This document shows positions 1 to 22,068 of a stretch of 64,000 nucleotides of DNA, piece by piece. Origin of the DNA: Enoplolaimus lenunculus. Taxonomy: Eukaryota; Nematoda; Enoplea; Enoplida; Thoracostomopsidae. The position numbers and the translations under genes were made by a program. Position 1 is the stretch's first letter. The number at the start of each line of letters is the position of its first letter. Where the stretch lies: NCBI GenBank assembly GCA_030248215.1, contig JASANG010000932.1, positions 439,087 through 503,086 of the forward strand, read 5' to 3'. The notes beneath the pieces are model-generated. The model ran no database searches. It was not told where the DNA came from and saw only the letters and a program-made list of their open reading frames with translations.

Positions 1-3000
1 GAAAACCTGTTGGACGGCAAACGGCCGGGAGCTGAAAATGAAGATGGTCCGTCGGCGAAAACCGCCGGACTAAGTGTTGTAGAATTCGCTGCGGACCGAT
101 TCGCAGTTGTAGAAATGGAACGCAAAGCGACAATCAGACTGGTTCGAAAAGGAAATACTCGCCAGCGTTGTAGGGTACATTTGGAAACAATAGATGGAAC
201 CGCGGTAGCGCATAAAGACTACGACCCTCTGTCGAAAACGGTCGAATTTGGGCCGCAAGAGACAGAAATTGATATTGCAATCGCCATTGTTGAAGATAAT
301 CCCGATGAAGTCGATGAAATATTCTACGTCAAATTGGATCCGCCGACGTCTTCAGCGTTGTCTGACGGACCTGTGGGTGAAGGAAAGCCTGACGGAGGAG
401 TGTCAGGAGTCGCGATTGGAAAAACACACGTCGCTCAAGTGAAAATAATTTCCGGCCAGCGGCCAAGGTTGGTTGGATTTGAGTCGACAGCAATGATAAC
501 GCTGGAAAGTGTCGGATTACTGTCGGTTCCAGTTGAACGATGCGGCGGTTTCGATGAAACTACAGTAATCGGATGGGAAACGGTTGATAAGACGGCGAAA
601 GACGGCGAAGATTTCATCGGAGGCAAAGCCGATTTGACATTTTTGCCTGGCGAATGTCGGAAAATGATAACGATTCCGATTGTGAACGATGTTGCCGAAG
701 AAAAAACCGAGACTTTTGAGGTAAGAAAAAAGTGCAATGGGCACATGGGACAGTGAAGCTGGCAAAAATTAAATTTCTCAAAAAGCAACTCAGCGTCGAG
801 GATTGCGGCTCGCGCTTAGGGTTAGGAATATGCTCAGGCTCTTGTTACACCCCTAACATTGGTCAATTTAACCCTTTCTCACATGAATATTTGCTATTAT
901 GTAGATATGAAAACTCACTTCAAGCCAGGATTGAAATCGCTGCCTCACGAAGCCTAACCCTAAGCCTGAGCGTAACAATGAGTTTATTCTTAAGCATGAG
1001 CCTAAGCCAAAGCCTAAGTCAAGCAAAAAAAATAGTCTGAAGCTTAAGCTACCTCTCTTCTAGTCCCACAGAAAAACTGTCCGCTCCTGATCTTTACATG
1101 GGCCGCCCGAATTTAAACTTTTTAGGTATTGTGTGATCTCAACGTTTCGAGTTGAAGAGCTGATAAGCAATTCTTTGGCTTGAATGATGCGAAACTTTGT
1201 CTTACACCATCTAAGGCCGTACGCTTGCACTTGAATGTTATTCGCTACGAAATAAGAAATTTTTGATGTTTTTAACAATTATTTTCGCAAACAATAAATA
1301 ATGAGTATCAAAACTAAAATTGTAATTGCGATTCCGATTCGCGTTCCGATAAAAAAATATTAATTCCGACCTCCAATTCGGATTCCAAATAAAATTTCAC
1401 ACCCGTTACGACCGCGGTACAAAACGCAGAGACGACGGCAGCCTAAAATATTTCTGTGAGATATATAGTTTAAACTCTTGAAGTCGACACAAATTTGGGC
1501 AAATCCGTAGAAGCGGTTTTGGTTTCACTCCACAATCATTGAACCATTCCATTGTCCATAATCCCAATAATTACTCTTCTCAGCCATCTCAATTGGTGGT
1601 CAATTTCTTCAGATCCGCCTGCGATCAGTGAAAAAAGGGACGTGTCACAGAAGCAAACCAGCGTCTCGGGCAACAATCACAATCATAAGCGACGAAAGCG
1701 CAGCGAGGTGGATGCACAACACCGCAGAGCTTTCGTCACGACTCCAGTCAGACCTGGCGACTGCGTCGTCTGGAATTCGCCGCTGGAGAGATCAATTCCG
1801 CCGGGCGTTGAACGTCAACAACGGCGATCTTGGCGACGCGTCTGGTGTCGACTACGCGCATCACGTGAGCGCGTTTGGATGGAAACTACTGTTCGCGTGT
1901 GTTCCGCCACCCACGATTGCTGGCGGCTGGGTGACGTTTGTGGTCGCGCTGGCTATGATTGGTGTACTCACAGCGGTTGTCGGCGATTTGGCGTCGATTT
2001 TTGGATGCCTCGTCGGACTCGAAGATATGGTGACGGCGATTACATTTGTTGCGCTTGGAACCAGTTTGCCAGATTTGTTCGCTAGTCGCCTTGCTGCCGT
2101 TCAAGAGCCAACAGCTGATAATTCAGTTGGAAATGTAATGGGAAGCAATTCGGTCAACGTATTTTTAGGTATTTGAAGCCTTTTGTTGCAGATACGCAGT
2201 CAAAATTTTATTTTTGGCCAATGTATAGAACAAGTCCGGAACGTTTTCTAGCCAGACTGTAACAAAAGTAATGTTGACTAACTTTTTAGCTTAGGCTTAG
2301 GCTTTGGCTTAGGTTTATGTTTAGGTTTAGGCTTAGGCTTAGGATTAGGTTTAGGCTTAAATTTAGGCGTAGACTTAGGCTTAGCATTAGGATTAGGATT
2401 AGGTTTAGGCTTAGGCTAAGGATTAGGCTTAGGCTTAGGCTTAGGAATATGGTTATACTACTGTTTCGGCCCCGTTGTATACATGGGCCACATTTTTCAA
2501 CTGGGTATAACGTCATATACCAGTTTTTTTTGCGAATCAGCATAGCGAACCAAACAAAATTTTAAGCCAATAATCGTGCTTTTTTTCTCGTTTGTTCAAA
2601 AAATTGCGAGCGGCGATATTTTCGCCTTGTATATGTTATAGGCCAATCTGCTATTCAGGCCGATACCTAATTGGCCTAGGCCAATCTGCTATTTTGCGTA
2701 ATAGCAGTTTCGCCTAAACTAAACTTCAATGAAACTTATATACCAATCAGAGTTGCTTAGACAGACGAAATGCCGTTAACCAATCAGCGTTTATTTTACA
2801 TCACTGTTGTATTGCTACATCTTTACAACCGCTATTTGGCTTAGGTCAATCTGCCATTGGCTTAGAATAGCTGATTGGCCTAGGCCAATAGGTAATTGGC
2901 CGAAATAGCAGCTTGGCCTACGACATATATGTACGCCGCGCAAAGATTATCATTCATCTCGAAAGTCCAAGACGTATGCTATTAGATATTGAATATTTTG

Positions 3001-3757
3001 CCAGCTTGGCCGATGTTACTTTTAGGGCCGTCGCAGTTTTTGATGACACCACAAAACCGTAGGCTTAGATTTCAGACTACAGTATTTTGGTTAGACTTAG
3101 GCTAAGGATGTACACATTTATCAACACTTAGGTTTTCAAGCTTTATGCTTACGAATATGCTTTACTGTCACTGCCCGAAAAGTCATATTAATTCCGATTG
3201 AGTTGATTAATTAACTCAGAATATTAAGTTCAACCAATTCACAATTCTGAGTTCAGGATTAAGACCTAATTCAAAGCTCAGACCCCTGAGCGGATTCAAC
3301 TCATGTTCCGAAAGACCTTTTCAAAACTCAGACCCCTGAGCGGATTCAACTCATTCTGAGTTAAAATCAACTCACTGAAATTTACAGTGTACTAAAATGC
3401 GGTAAGTAAAATGAATATTGAATAATTAATCCAAAATTGTTCAAATCAGGTAAAAAATACCATTTTTCAGGCCTTGGACTTCCGTGGACAATTGCATCGG
3501 TTTACTGGTCGACAAAATCAAAAACATTTTGCGTCCCATCAGGAAGTCTTGCGTTCACTGTAACCATTTTCATTATAAGTGCAATCGTTTGCATTGCAAT
3601 TTTAATTTCACGGCGTGCGTTTACAATTTTTGGCAACGCAGAGTTGGGCGGACCGAAAAATTGGAAAATTATCACTGCAGTGATTTTTGTTACTGAATGG
3701 TTTGTTTATATTATTGTATCGTCGCTTCAATCAAGCGGGTATATTGATTCGTTTTGA
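1..3757 (+). CDS. ncx: Na+/Ca2+ exchanger (NCX/CALX family), C-terminal 520 residues, 5' end outside window
   Basis: Plasma-membrane antiporter that extrudes Ca2+ in exchange for Na+ (family knowledge). Exons: 1-720 (open at the left edge, frame 1), 1613-2168 and 3471-3757, stop at 3755-3757. The junctions are in phase and rebuild family motifs: ETFE joins IRLRSV, and NVFLG is completed across the second intron to LGLPWTIASVYW. Exon 1 carries two Calx-beta (Ca2+-binding) domains, for example DGEDFIGG, FLPGE and VND. Exon 2 starts with the end of the second Calx-beta (ATITIISDE), then WRDQF and the membrane part, with the alpha-2 repeat GDLASIFGCLVGLEDMVTAI, VALGTSLPD and NSVGNVMGSNSVNVF. Exon 3 holds the last membrane helices with GSLAFTVT and ELGGPK, ending at DSF. 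The N-terminal helices and alpha-1 repeat must lie upstream of the window. No stops or frame breaks were seen in the readable part. Confidence 0.95.
950..1104 (-). repeat. MITE-A end with TTAGGC-type tract, in NCX intron 1
   Basis: Inside the 721-1612 intron. It holds a degenerate (CCTAAG)n run and then the conserved end block that closes at CATGGGCC, as in the MITE-A copies at 34134-34995 and 51549-51733. The other end is not clear. At 871-910 there is also a fragment that resembles the terminus of the TTAA element at 6832. The rest of the intron, including TTCCGATTCC-like motifs near 1320-1400, has nothing I recognise as coding. Confidence 0.6.
2216..2489 (+). mobile_element. MITE-A copy with long TTAGGC tract, in NCX intron 2
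   Basis: It starts GGCCAATGTATAGAAC and ends GTATACATGGGCC, an inverted repeat. The interior is mostly degenerate TTAGGC from about 2290 to 2450. The 8-bp flanks (TTATTTTT and ACATTTTT) match at 6 of 8 positions, weakly consistent with an 8-bp target duplication of the hAT type. It is non-coding and non-autonomous; the Arg/Leu-rich reading frames across it are translations of the hexamer. Confidence 0.75.
2629..2933. mobile_element. Fold-back element with long inverted ends, in NCX intron 2
   Basis: The left end (ATAGGCCAATCTGCTATT) and right end (AATAGCAGCTTGGCCTA) are inverted repeats, extended inward by further TTGGCCTAGGCCAAT blocks. Each arm is roughly 60 bp with mismatches. No coding capacity. 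Superfamily not assigned. Confidence 0.65.
3168..3389. mobile_element. MITE-F copy (GAGTTGAAT-rich fold-back), in NCX intron 2
   Basis: A 220-bp segment with CACTG at the left and AAATTTACAGTG at the right. It is full of ACTCAG/CTGAGT blocks in both orientations and includes an internal direct repeat (CAGACCCCTGAGCGGATTC at about 3280 and 3328). It is related to the copy at 3786-4245. Confidence 0.6.
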
Positions 3758-3785
3758 AAATTAATACAATTGGGTCAGTATAAAA

Positions 3786-4245
3786 CACTGTAAATTTCCA
3801 ATGAGTTGAATAATTAACTCATCTACACTGCAAAAAATGGTGAGTCAAACTGACTCTCTCCGAAATAAGCTCTACGGGACTACACAAACTGAGCCAAATT
3901 AGACTCCAATAGAGTCAAATTTGACTCGCTAAATCGCACGTTTGACTCTGGTGGAGTCGAATTTTGACACAGTTTGTGTAGTCCCGTAGAGCCTATTTCG
4001 GAGGGAGTCAATTTGACTCACCATTTTTTGCAGTGTAGCGAGTGTATTTCTGAGTTAATAACAGTAAAGTCACTCTGAGTGGAGTTAATTTTCACTCTCC
4101 AGTTGATATACTTCCGGGTAAAAGTTGATGAGTTAACTCAGAATGAGTTCGATCAACTCACAATATTGAGTTCTGATAGTTCTAACTCAGTCTGAGTGAT
4201 AAAACTTATTTTTAGTTAAAATCAATTCGCGGGAATTTACAGTGA
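3786..4245. mobile_element. MITE-F copy interrupted by a nested MITE-E
   Basis: The outer ends are CACTGTAAATTTCC and GGGAATTTACAGTG, perfect inverted repeats over 14 nt. The interior is rich in GAGTTGA/TCAACTC. A complete MITE-E (3826-4035) is inserted within it, flanked by TA on both sides, so MITE-E arrived later. Confidence 0.75.
3826..4035. mobile_element. MITE-E copy 1, fold-back element with TA target duplication
   Basis: Starts CACTGCAAAAAATGGTGAGT, ends ACTCACCATTTTTTGCAGTG, and is flanked by TA. The two halves pair over most of about 100 bp (GACTCTCTCCGAAAT, CTACACAAACTGAG, CGACTCC blocks). TA duplication and near-total inverted-repeat structure suggest a Tc1/mariner-type non-autonomous element. 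Confidence 0.85.
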
Positions 4246-4261
4246 ATATGTACTGAGCGTA

Positions 4262-4480
4262 CACTGCAAAAAATGGTTAGTCAAATTGACTCTCTTCGAA
4301 TAGACTTATCTGAACTACAGAAACTGAGATAAATTCAACTCCGCCAGAGTCAAATTCGCCTCATCCGAGTTGCTCAGTGAGTAGAGCTTGACTTTGGCGC
4401 TGGTTAATTTGACTCAGCTTGTGTAGTACCGAAAAGCCCATTTCGGAAAGAGTCAATTTGACTAACCATTTTTTGCTGTG
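4262..4480. mobile_element. MITE-E copy 2
   Basis: Same termini as copy 1 (CACTGCAAAAAATGG and CCATTTTTTGCTGTG), flanked by TA. More diverged in the middle. Confidence 0.8.
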
Positions 4481-4866
4481 TAACGCTTTTATTTAAAGCC
4501 TATTTCTAAAACCTGAACCTTGTTCGTAAGTCTATGTCAAGCAGTGCAAGTTTCATTAAACCTAATCCTACTATATGACTGTTTCGGGCAATGGTACTTT
4601 TAGCACCGTCTCGCACGACTGCAATAGAGTAGGATTTTAGATTTTAGACTGTTTTTCGCTTAAGTTTAGACTTAGGCCCATATTCTCAAACATGTGTAGT
4701 GCCTATCACCAGCTGATGATAGGTCTTGTATCTTTCATTAAAATTCAGCACATTTTTCGCATATGATTTGCTCTGTTCCTGTACTAATTTTTAGTTCAAC
4801 AGCTGCAATAGTTAGTGAATTTGAAAACCTATTACTAATTGATGATATATAGTTGTTATTCTCAAT

Positions 4867-5012
4867 TGAGAATATTCAACTCCGCCAGAGACAAATTCGA
4901 TTCATTGATTCGCACATTTGAGTCTGGCGGTGCTGAATTTGACTCAAACTGCGTAGTCCCGTAGAGCCTATTTCAGAGAGAGTCAATTTGACTCACAATT
5001 TTTGGCAGGGCA
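4867..5012. mobile_element. MITE-E copy 3, truncated at the left
   Basis: Begins inside the element at CAACTCCGCCAGAG. The right half is present up to CACAATTTTTGGCAG. The left terminus is missing. Confidence 0.65.
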
Positions 5013-5193
5013 GGTGAAACCAAACGTTTGCCAGGGTAAAACAGATTTTTGTATAAAAATCTAACACCCCACACCTCTTTGCTTCGTTTTGGCTACAGGC
5101 CACTTGTGTTTACGAATGAAAGCTTCTGGTTTTATTTTTCACAGTATTGCGTATTTATGAAATAAAACTGACCTTAATGTTGCAAACTAAACA

Positions 5194-5340
5194 GGTCCAT
5201 GTATAGAACAGGGCCGGATGGTTTTCCGGAGGGGCTGTAATAGAGTAAGTTTAAGCTTTTTAGACTTAAACCTTTTTGCTTAAGCTTAGGAATACGAATA
5301 TGCTTATACTACTGTTCCGCCCCTGTTCTATTCATGGGCC
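5194..5340 (+). mobile_element. MITE-A copy with perfect 8-bp target duplication
   Basis: A 147-bp element starting GGTCCATGTATAGAACAGGG and ending CCCCTGTTCTATTCATGGGCC. It is flanked by ACTAAACA on both sides (5186-5193 and 5341-5348). Terminal inverted repeats are about 27 bp. The 8-bp duplication is what hAT transposases leave. The interior holds a short CTTAAGCTTAGG stretch. Confidence 0.9.
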
Positions 5341-5595
5341 ACTAAACATATATACAAAACATAAAAAAAGTTCAATTTAGAAACGGGAAGAAGAATAAAA
5401 ATTTCAAATACCATGGCTTTATTCTAGGATTTTATATGTAAAAACTGAACGAGAAAACTGTTTTCACCAGTTGAAATTGTTCGGGCTACCAACATTTACG
5501 GTAAAAACTGCGCGGTCGGAAAGTTTCTCTACGGGACAGTTATTACCATGACATATGCTCCGGTAGAATTACCGCATTTGAAATTGAGTAGGCTG

Positions 5596-5796
5596 CACTG
5601 CAAAAAATGGTGAGTCAAATTGACTCTCTCCGAAATAGGCTTTTCCTGACTACACAAACGGAGTCAAAATTCGACTCCGCCAGAGTCAATTTGAGTGGAA
5701 TTTGACTCAGGGCGGAGTCGAATTTTGACTCAGTTTGTGTAGTTTGGAAAAGCCTATTTCGAAGAGAGTCATTTTGACTCACTATTTTTTGCAGTG
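5596..5796. mobile_element. MITE-E copy 4
   Basis: CACTGCAAAAAATGG at the left and TTTTTTGCAGTG at the right, with a strong fold-back between. Flanking dinucleotides are TG rather than TA. Confidence 0.8.
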
Positions 5797-6119
5797 TGTG
5801 AGTAAATCACGCTATACAAATTGGATGATGACAAACCTCGAGGAAAGACCACATAGCGGTCATGCTATCACATACATTATACGTTCAAAATTATTTTCTT
5901 TGATATTATAACTGTAATTTTTCGCCTTCCGATTCCGATGAACGCTGGTCAACGACCATTGATTGTTCGTGCAAATTGCCAGAAAGGTGCTGATATCTTC
6001 CCCTATCTGAAACTTCATGCTTCAATTTGGCTGCCTCTTTGTGCCTTAAATCTGATTTCTCTTCAAATTATCAACAAATTTTTCACAACCGCTTTGCGAT
6101 ACGGTGCCGCAAACACTAA

Positions 6120-6796
6120 TGCGGGGTTCACGTTATAAACGGGGCAGCTTGGGACACGTTTTATCCGTATTAGATTTTTGGGTAACATTTTGTAAGCTTA
6201 TAGACCCCATATTGTATTCAAAAATACAAATTTGTCTGCTATTATCATGTGTCGTTCACCTTTTGTCCTTCAATATCATATGATATTCGACGTATTGTCA
6301 GCGAATATCACATGATATATTTTCAAATGTCTGCATACTTGATATAACATAACCAAGTTGTCCTATTGAATATCATATGATACTAGAATTTGAAATTTGG
6401 ATTTTTGAATTACGACACATTTTCTAAGCGGTTTTGTGTCGGAAATGAATTTGCAGACGTGTATTTGGTATTTTAAGCACAGCTGAGCCTCTGCCGACCG
6501 ACTTTCCATTAATTTATTAGCACCCTAAGATTACACTGTCCCGCTGAATATCACATGATATTCATTGTAATTTTGGAATATCATATGATATTCGCATAAA
6601 TGTCACTCAGCATCACGTGACATACCGACGTTTGTACACATTGATCTTCTGAAAGCGGTGGTTTGTAAGTAAATGTCATATGACATTCGAGTTTTGTCTG
6701 TTCGCCCGATATGAGTGCTCGAATTTTAACGTTGACGTCGAATCAACATGGGACAAACCGTGTCCCGCATGCCCCGGTTATAACGTGAATCCCGCA
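6120..6796 (+). mobile_element. MITE-D copy 1, 677 bp, carrying palindromic ATATCATATGATAT motifs
   Basis: The ends TGCGGGGTTCACGTTATAA and TTATAACGTGAATCCCGCA are inverted repeats flanked by TAA on both sides (6117-6119, 6797-6799). A 3-bp TWA duplication is typical of PIF/Harbinger elements. Inside, a self-complementary motif (GAATATCATATGATATTC and variants such as TCACATGA and TCATATGACATT) recurs about seven times, at about 6272, 6303, 6369, 6547, 6577, 6610 and 6677. No protein is encoded. Two further copies, in opposite orientation, lie at 31245-31921 and 34237-34887. Confidence 0.85.
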
Positions 6797-6831
6797 TAAC
6801 AGCTTTATCAAATGAAATATTGCTTTATTAA

Positions 6832-7096
6832 CCCCTTCTCACATGAATATTTTCTATTTCCCCTGAGACCTACTTTTATGCTAGGATTCGAACTCCGGTG
6901 ACGGGAGTGGGAGGCGTATACCATCACCACTCAGCTATATAGGAGCTTGATGCTCGAGCCCCAGAGGGCTCTCACATCTTGTGGTGATTTAGTACTATGT
7001 ATACGTGTTGCAATTGTTAAACACGGTGCGATATACTTTATTTAACGTATATATACGGCGATTAGTTGCCTATAGGCAACTCAATGTGAGAAGGGG
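6832..7096. mobile_element. TTAA-flanked MITE (piggyBac-like) with tRNA-like core
   Basis: The ends CCCCTTCTCACATG and ATGTGAGAAGGGG are inverted repeats, flanked exactly by TTAA on both sides (6828-6831 and 7097-7100), the piggyBac signature. The core (6875-6960, minus strand) looks like a tRNA gene remnant. Terminus fragments of the same family occur at about 871-910, and at about 50370-50390 with its mirror at 55178-55200. Confidence 0.8.
6875..6960 (-). other. tRNA-like sequence inside the TTAA element
   Basis: On the minus strand the segment reads with an A-box-like TAGCTGAGTGGTGATGG and a B-box-like GGAGTTCGAATCC about 30 nt downstream, the spacing of an internal pol III promoter. A clean acceptor stem is not evident, so it is a tRNA-derived pseudogene or SINE head rather than a working tRNA. 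Confidence 0.5.
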
Positions 7097-8048
7097 TTAA
7101 GCTTGTGTTCATAAATTTGGAACCTGCTCAATTGCTGTCAAACGTCTTAAACGGGACAAATCCTGCAATAAATTAAGTCGAGGCGAAGTTGATGTTTGCT
7201 TTGGAGATCAATCGACGTGTGCATACGAAAAATGCGACAGACGTTGGACGGCGCTCTATTGGAAGTTGGTGAAACGCAGTTGTGGAATAGATAACATTTA
7301 GAATAATCTTGAAATTACACAGAAGTTGCAGTTAATTCCGTCGTTTTGTGCAAAAAGCTTAAAAACTATGGTTTTTCGCATTATCTTCAATTGCTGGCCT
7401 TCAGTAATCAATGATGTGTTGCCCTTTTTTTGTTTAACTGTTAAAGGCAGTATCGTTTCTTATTTATCGTTGTTGCAAATTAATTGAAGTTACTTTGTAA
7501 GAAATTTTCAATACGGTTTGTGGTAGAACGTTGTCCAAAATACGTATGTGGGTCGTTAAAATAACAACATGGATTATAACATCAAAATAAAATAATTGAC
7601 TAATATTGTGCTGACATAAATAACTATATAGCTAGTTTAATAGTAACTAACAGAAGATATCCATGGTTGCTAGAATTATTGGACTGAATAACATTCTGTA
7701 AAAGATTTGAGGCACTTCTGTTTCAATTTTGTATTTCATTGCTGATCCACGCTATTTAATTAATTTCCCTGCGTGCGTATAGAAGCACAATGAATTCACA
7801 AAATGTTGAAATGTAACTGTAAAAAAGTTTTTCATAAATTTGTCGTTCAGCGTTCATTTTAGCAAACTTTTTTGAACCCGTTTACTTATTAGAAAACTGA
7901 AATTTTGTGTTTTCTTTTAGAAAGGTCCGAATGTTTTAGACAGATTTGGTTAATGAGAAATTTACATACATATACCTAGTTAATTTTAAGTTTGTACATT
8001 GTGCTCTTTGTTTCTCATTTAGTTTACTTTGTATAAAAACAGTATTAA

Positions 8049-18522
<10,474 letters not shown>

Positions 18523-19202
18523 AGATGTTGATTTTTCAATATTGATGTACTGTAGCGCTACCGATAGAAGGGGGCATCTTATTCGATCATTCGTCCTGAA
18601 ATGCTTAGTGAGACACATTATTAGCGATAGTTCGAGCAGCTGATAGGAAGTTATAAATTAATGAAAAAATTCTTAATTTTGAGACAGATCTTATTTTGGA
18701 CTGAATGGTAAATTGTTAGTGTGAATTTCGTTTGACCTTAGATGGTTTTTGGAGCATTTAGGTAGGCCAAACCACGCTAGACTCTGCTTGGAAATTGGGA
18801 ATCTACAACCAAGCCAATTAGTCAAACAATCAAATTCAATTTTTAATTAATTTCATCAGTAGTTGTCTAACAAAGCATATGCGCGAACAAGAAAGAGCGA
18901 AAATTACATAGCTAATGGTGTAAAACGTAATGAACCAAAATGAGCTTATGAGGATTTGAAACTGAATTTTTGAAATTATACATCCCAGATGCGTAAGGTC
19001 ATTTGCATTTTAGAATAGCCGAATTGCGAATCATATTTAGGAGCACTATCATGTTTTTGAAGATTGCGTGATCTGTATATAGCTGAATTGTTAGTATTTT
19101 GTTTGTATTTATCTTTGTTGAATATATGTTTCTATCACATTGGATGTTTGAGTAAACTGTTGTCTGACCTAAAATCCTACATTGTACATACGGACTGTAT
19201 AT

Positions 19203-19260
19203 TAATTATTATTATTATTATTATTATTATTATAATTATTGTTGTTATTATTATTATTGT
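19203..19260. repeat. (TTA)n microsatellite
   Basis: About 19 near-perfect ATT/TTA trinucleotides with a few G interruptions. Confidence 0.9.
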
Positions 19261-20259
19261 GTCGTTTTGTGTGTTATTTTTTGAGAATATTTGTTGATTA
19301 CCCGGTAGGTTTGGTCGTCTCCCAGCTTTTTGAAGGATCCGGCGTTTGTATAGCTATCCGCTGAGGTATGTGATATTTTGATTGTAAACATACAACAGAG
19401 TGTGGTCCGATATTTACATGGCTAAAGGCGGTTTCGTTTTCATTGGTGGTCTCATGATTCGCAAGTTTAGTGTAAGCTCGTACGATCCTAATTATTACCT
19501 TAATAAAGTTTGGATTCCATGTAATTTAAGCATCGTTTGAGCTATTGCAGATATAATTTTATGCAAACAAGTGATAGAACGAATTTAATGCGCAACCAAT
19601 ATTGAATGTTGCAGTACTGCTTCATTGCGTTGAAGTTGGTATTGCAGTTGCAAATATTGCAAACTGCGCTGTTTGCATCGCGTTAACGTTCAATGGACAA
19701 ATAACCTGGGGTGTGAAGAAAGTGTTGGTAGAATTTTTGATTGAGAAAAGTTAAGAATTTTATATTATTTAATGTCCATTGTTATTATCAAGAGCGGACG
19801 ATGCATACTTTAACAAGAGTATTCAACTGGGTACATTCTGTGTAGAAATGAATGTACTCGGCACGCGTTGCGGTTTCGGCCGAGCCCACCTTTATTTAGA
19901 GGGGGGTACAACCGCTGTGAACCATGACACTTTATGTATCCGGCAACATAAAATGATCCGCTAATAGTTTAATTTAGGGGTATTGCATGTGACAGCGACC
20001 CCCAACCTATAAACAAGGGGAGTCTGCCAAAAATGCAACGGCCAGTGGTACATTTTGTACCAGGCGGAACCCCAAGTGTTGCACACTCTTGTATCATGCA
20101 CTCTTGGGGTATTATTCTGTAATATATGTGTGAAGTTTGCTTTTTTTACTAACATAAAGTATGTCAGTAGATGTCCGTTCTATGAGAGTACGTACGCTGT
20201 ATTTTGTAATGTTGTGGTTAATTGCCGAATAAGTTTTGTGGTTGCCACTGTTTGAACCA

Positions 20260-20790
20260 GGGACCAATCCGGAAAAATTGTAGGGATTTAAGACTGGTTC
20301 GCCTTTTGAGGTACAAGGTTAAGGTACATACTGAATACGAATATAAGGAATATTCGATTCGAGCGAACGACGCAAGGAACGACCGGATAGCGATATCCGG
20401 CTACGGTTTTCGGTATAAACCTACCGGATATTTACGGTTGTGGTGCCGAATATTATAAAGTTGCTTTTTGTACAAGTGAGCGTCTGTAACATCTTGCTGC
20501 GATAACATTTCTCTGGCCAAGTCAAGAAGTTAATTACGTCAGAATTAATTTCTGTTTATTAGCAGCAATTATAAAGCATATAACAGACACGAACATTAAG
20601 CACGCTAATAATGCGACGAAAAAATAAATAATTTTAACACATATAATATCCGGTTCCATTTCCGGTAAACCGTATCCGGTTCCGTTTCCGGTAAAAATTC
20701 GATATCCGTATCCGGTTGCGTTTCCGTTAAAAATTCGATATCCGTATCCGGTTCCGGTATCCGGTAAATTAATATACGGTCGCATCATGT
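20260..20790. mobile_element. CCGGTTCCGGTA-rich element
   Basis: It contains CGATATCCGGCTACGG and TACCGGATATTTACGG near 20390-20440, and repeated TATCCGGTTCCG blocks at 20645-20765. The 172-residue minus-strand frame crossing it (Gly-Tyr-Arg-Ile repeats) is a translation of this repeat. Possibly two elements side by side. Confidence 0.5.
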
Positions 20791-21636
20791 GACGGCGTTT
20801 CAAAATTAACACACGTGAATGATACGAAAGGGTGGAGGTAGACTTCACGGAAATAAACCTTCCCACGATCCACCTCTTTGAGTTATTGAGAGCCTGTTTT
20901 TGATTCTGAAGACTTCGACCCGGGTTGATTAAAAATAGGTTCGATTTGTAAGCGATGTTGAGCTGGTTCATACATCGGTTGCAAATGTACCAATTGACAC
21001 AAATCCGCAAACGAAACGAACGAAACGCATAGCGAATGTGTTTGGACTCCAACTATTCGATTAATTTTAGCTTCGGTTCTAGAAAAGGTTTCAAATTGAT
21101 TTTGTCTTTCAACCCCGGACCCATTTTAGTTAAGGCATCCATCTCTTTCCAACTGGGATGTTTGGGAGCGCTTACCACGGCCATAATACGCCGAATGACG
21201 TATGATGATGATGATGGCCTGTGAGCCTGTTAACTTTGAAAAATATATATTTCGTAGTTATTTTGGTATCTTCGTATTTTTCAATTTATTAAATAATTAA
21301 TGAAGACCACCTGTTAACCGTGTATGAGTTAGCAAATCAGATTAGGGTATGAAATCAGAACGGAACATGAGATCGGTAAGTCGAGGTATTTCGCTAGCTT
21401 AATGCCCTGGGATCAACCTGGTCGATTTGAGATGATTGGTCGGTGTTTTAAGAAAAATACCATCATTAAATTCGAAAGGTCAAAATTTACAGTTTTTCGC
21501 AATTTTTTTTTGCATTTTAGCAGATTTTTTGCTAAAATTTGCTATTTATGAAATTAGGGATGGCGAAAATGTAGTTTTAGCTTTCAGTTTTGATGTGTAT
21601 AAACAGAAGTTGTTGGTTGGCAGAGTCACCGGGTTC

Positions 21637-22068
21637 ACAGGGATGTGCGGTCTCGGTCTTGGTCTCGGTTTCGGTTTTTTGAGTCTCGGTACGTTTCAAA
21701 CCCGAGACCAAAGGAGAAAGACAAGTACCCGTTATATTTTTTCTGCTCAACGTTCACAATGAACGGACGTCAGTTGTATTTATTGATTTTTGACTATAAA
21801 TTTTTTGCTGTTTTTAGTATTAATATTGTTACTAGCAAATTTTTCAAAGATCTTTGTGTTTAATATTATAAATTCTGAGCAGATGTAACATCTTATTATA
21901 CTAGAGTGACATAAAAGTACGAAAAAAAACATTCGAAACTTTTGTGAGAAAAAAATTTTATTTTTATGCTCGGTAACGGTCAAAAATTGACCGAGACCGA
22001 GACCAAACAGTCTAGGTGTCGGCTGTCGGGTCTCGGGTTTTGGTTTTTGACCGAGACCGCACATCTCT
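21637..22068. mobile_element. GGTCTCGG/CCGAGACC-type MITE, full length
   Basis: The ends AGGGATGTGCGGTCTCGG and CCGAGACCGCACATCTCT are inverted repeats. The subterminal zones hold many copies of GGTCTCGG or CCGAGACC. No coding content; the middle is AT-rich. Target duplication not seen. Confidence 0.7.

Noticed and set aside
2317-2565. Arg/Leu-rich open frames here and at 44866-45114, 50514-51210 and 54296-54837
   Set aside because: These are translations of TTAGGC hexamers or of the 35/40-bp minisatellite, not proteins.
20534-21052. 172-residue minus-strand frame with a hydrophobic C-terminal segment
   Set aside because: Its middle is the CCGGTTCCGGTA transposon repeat; no splice or domain support.
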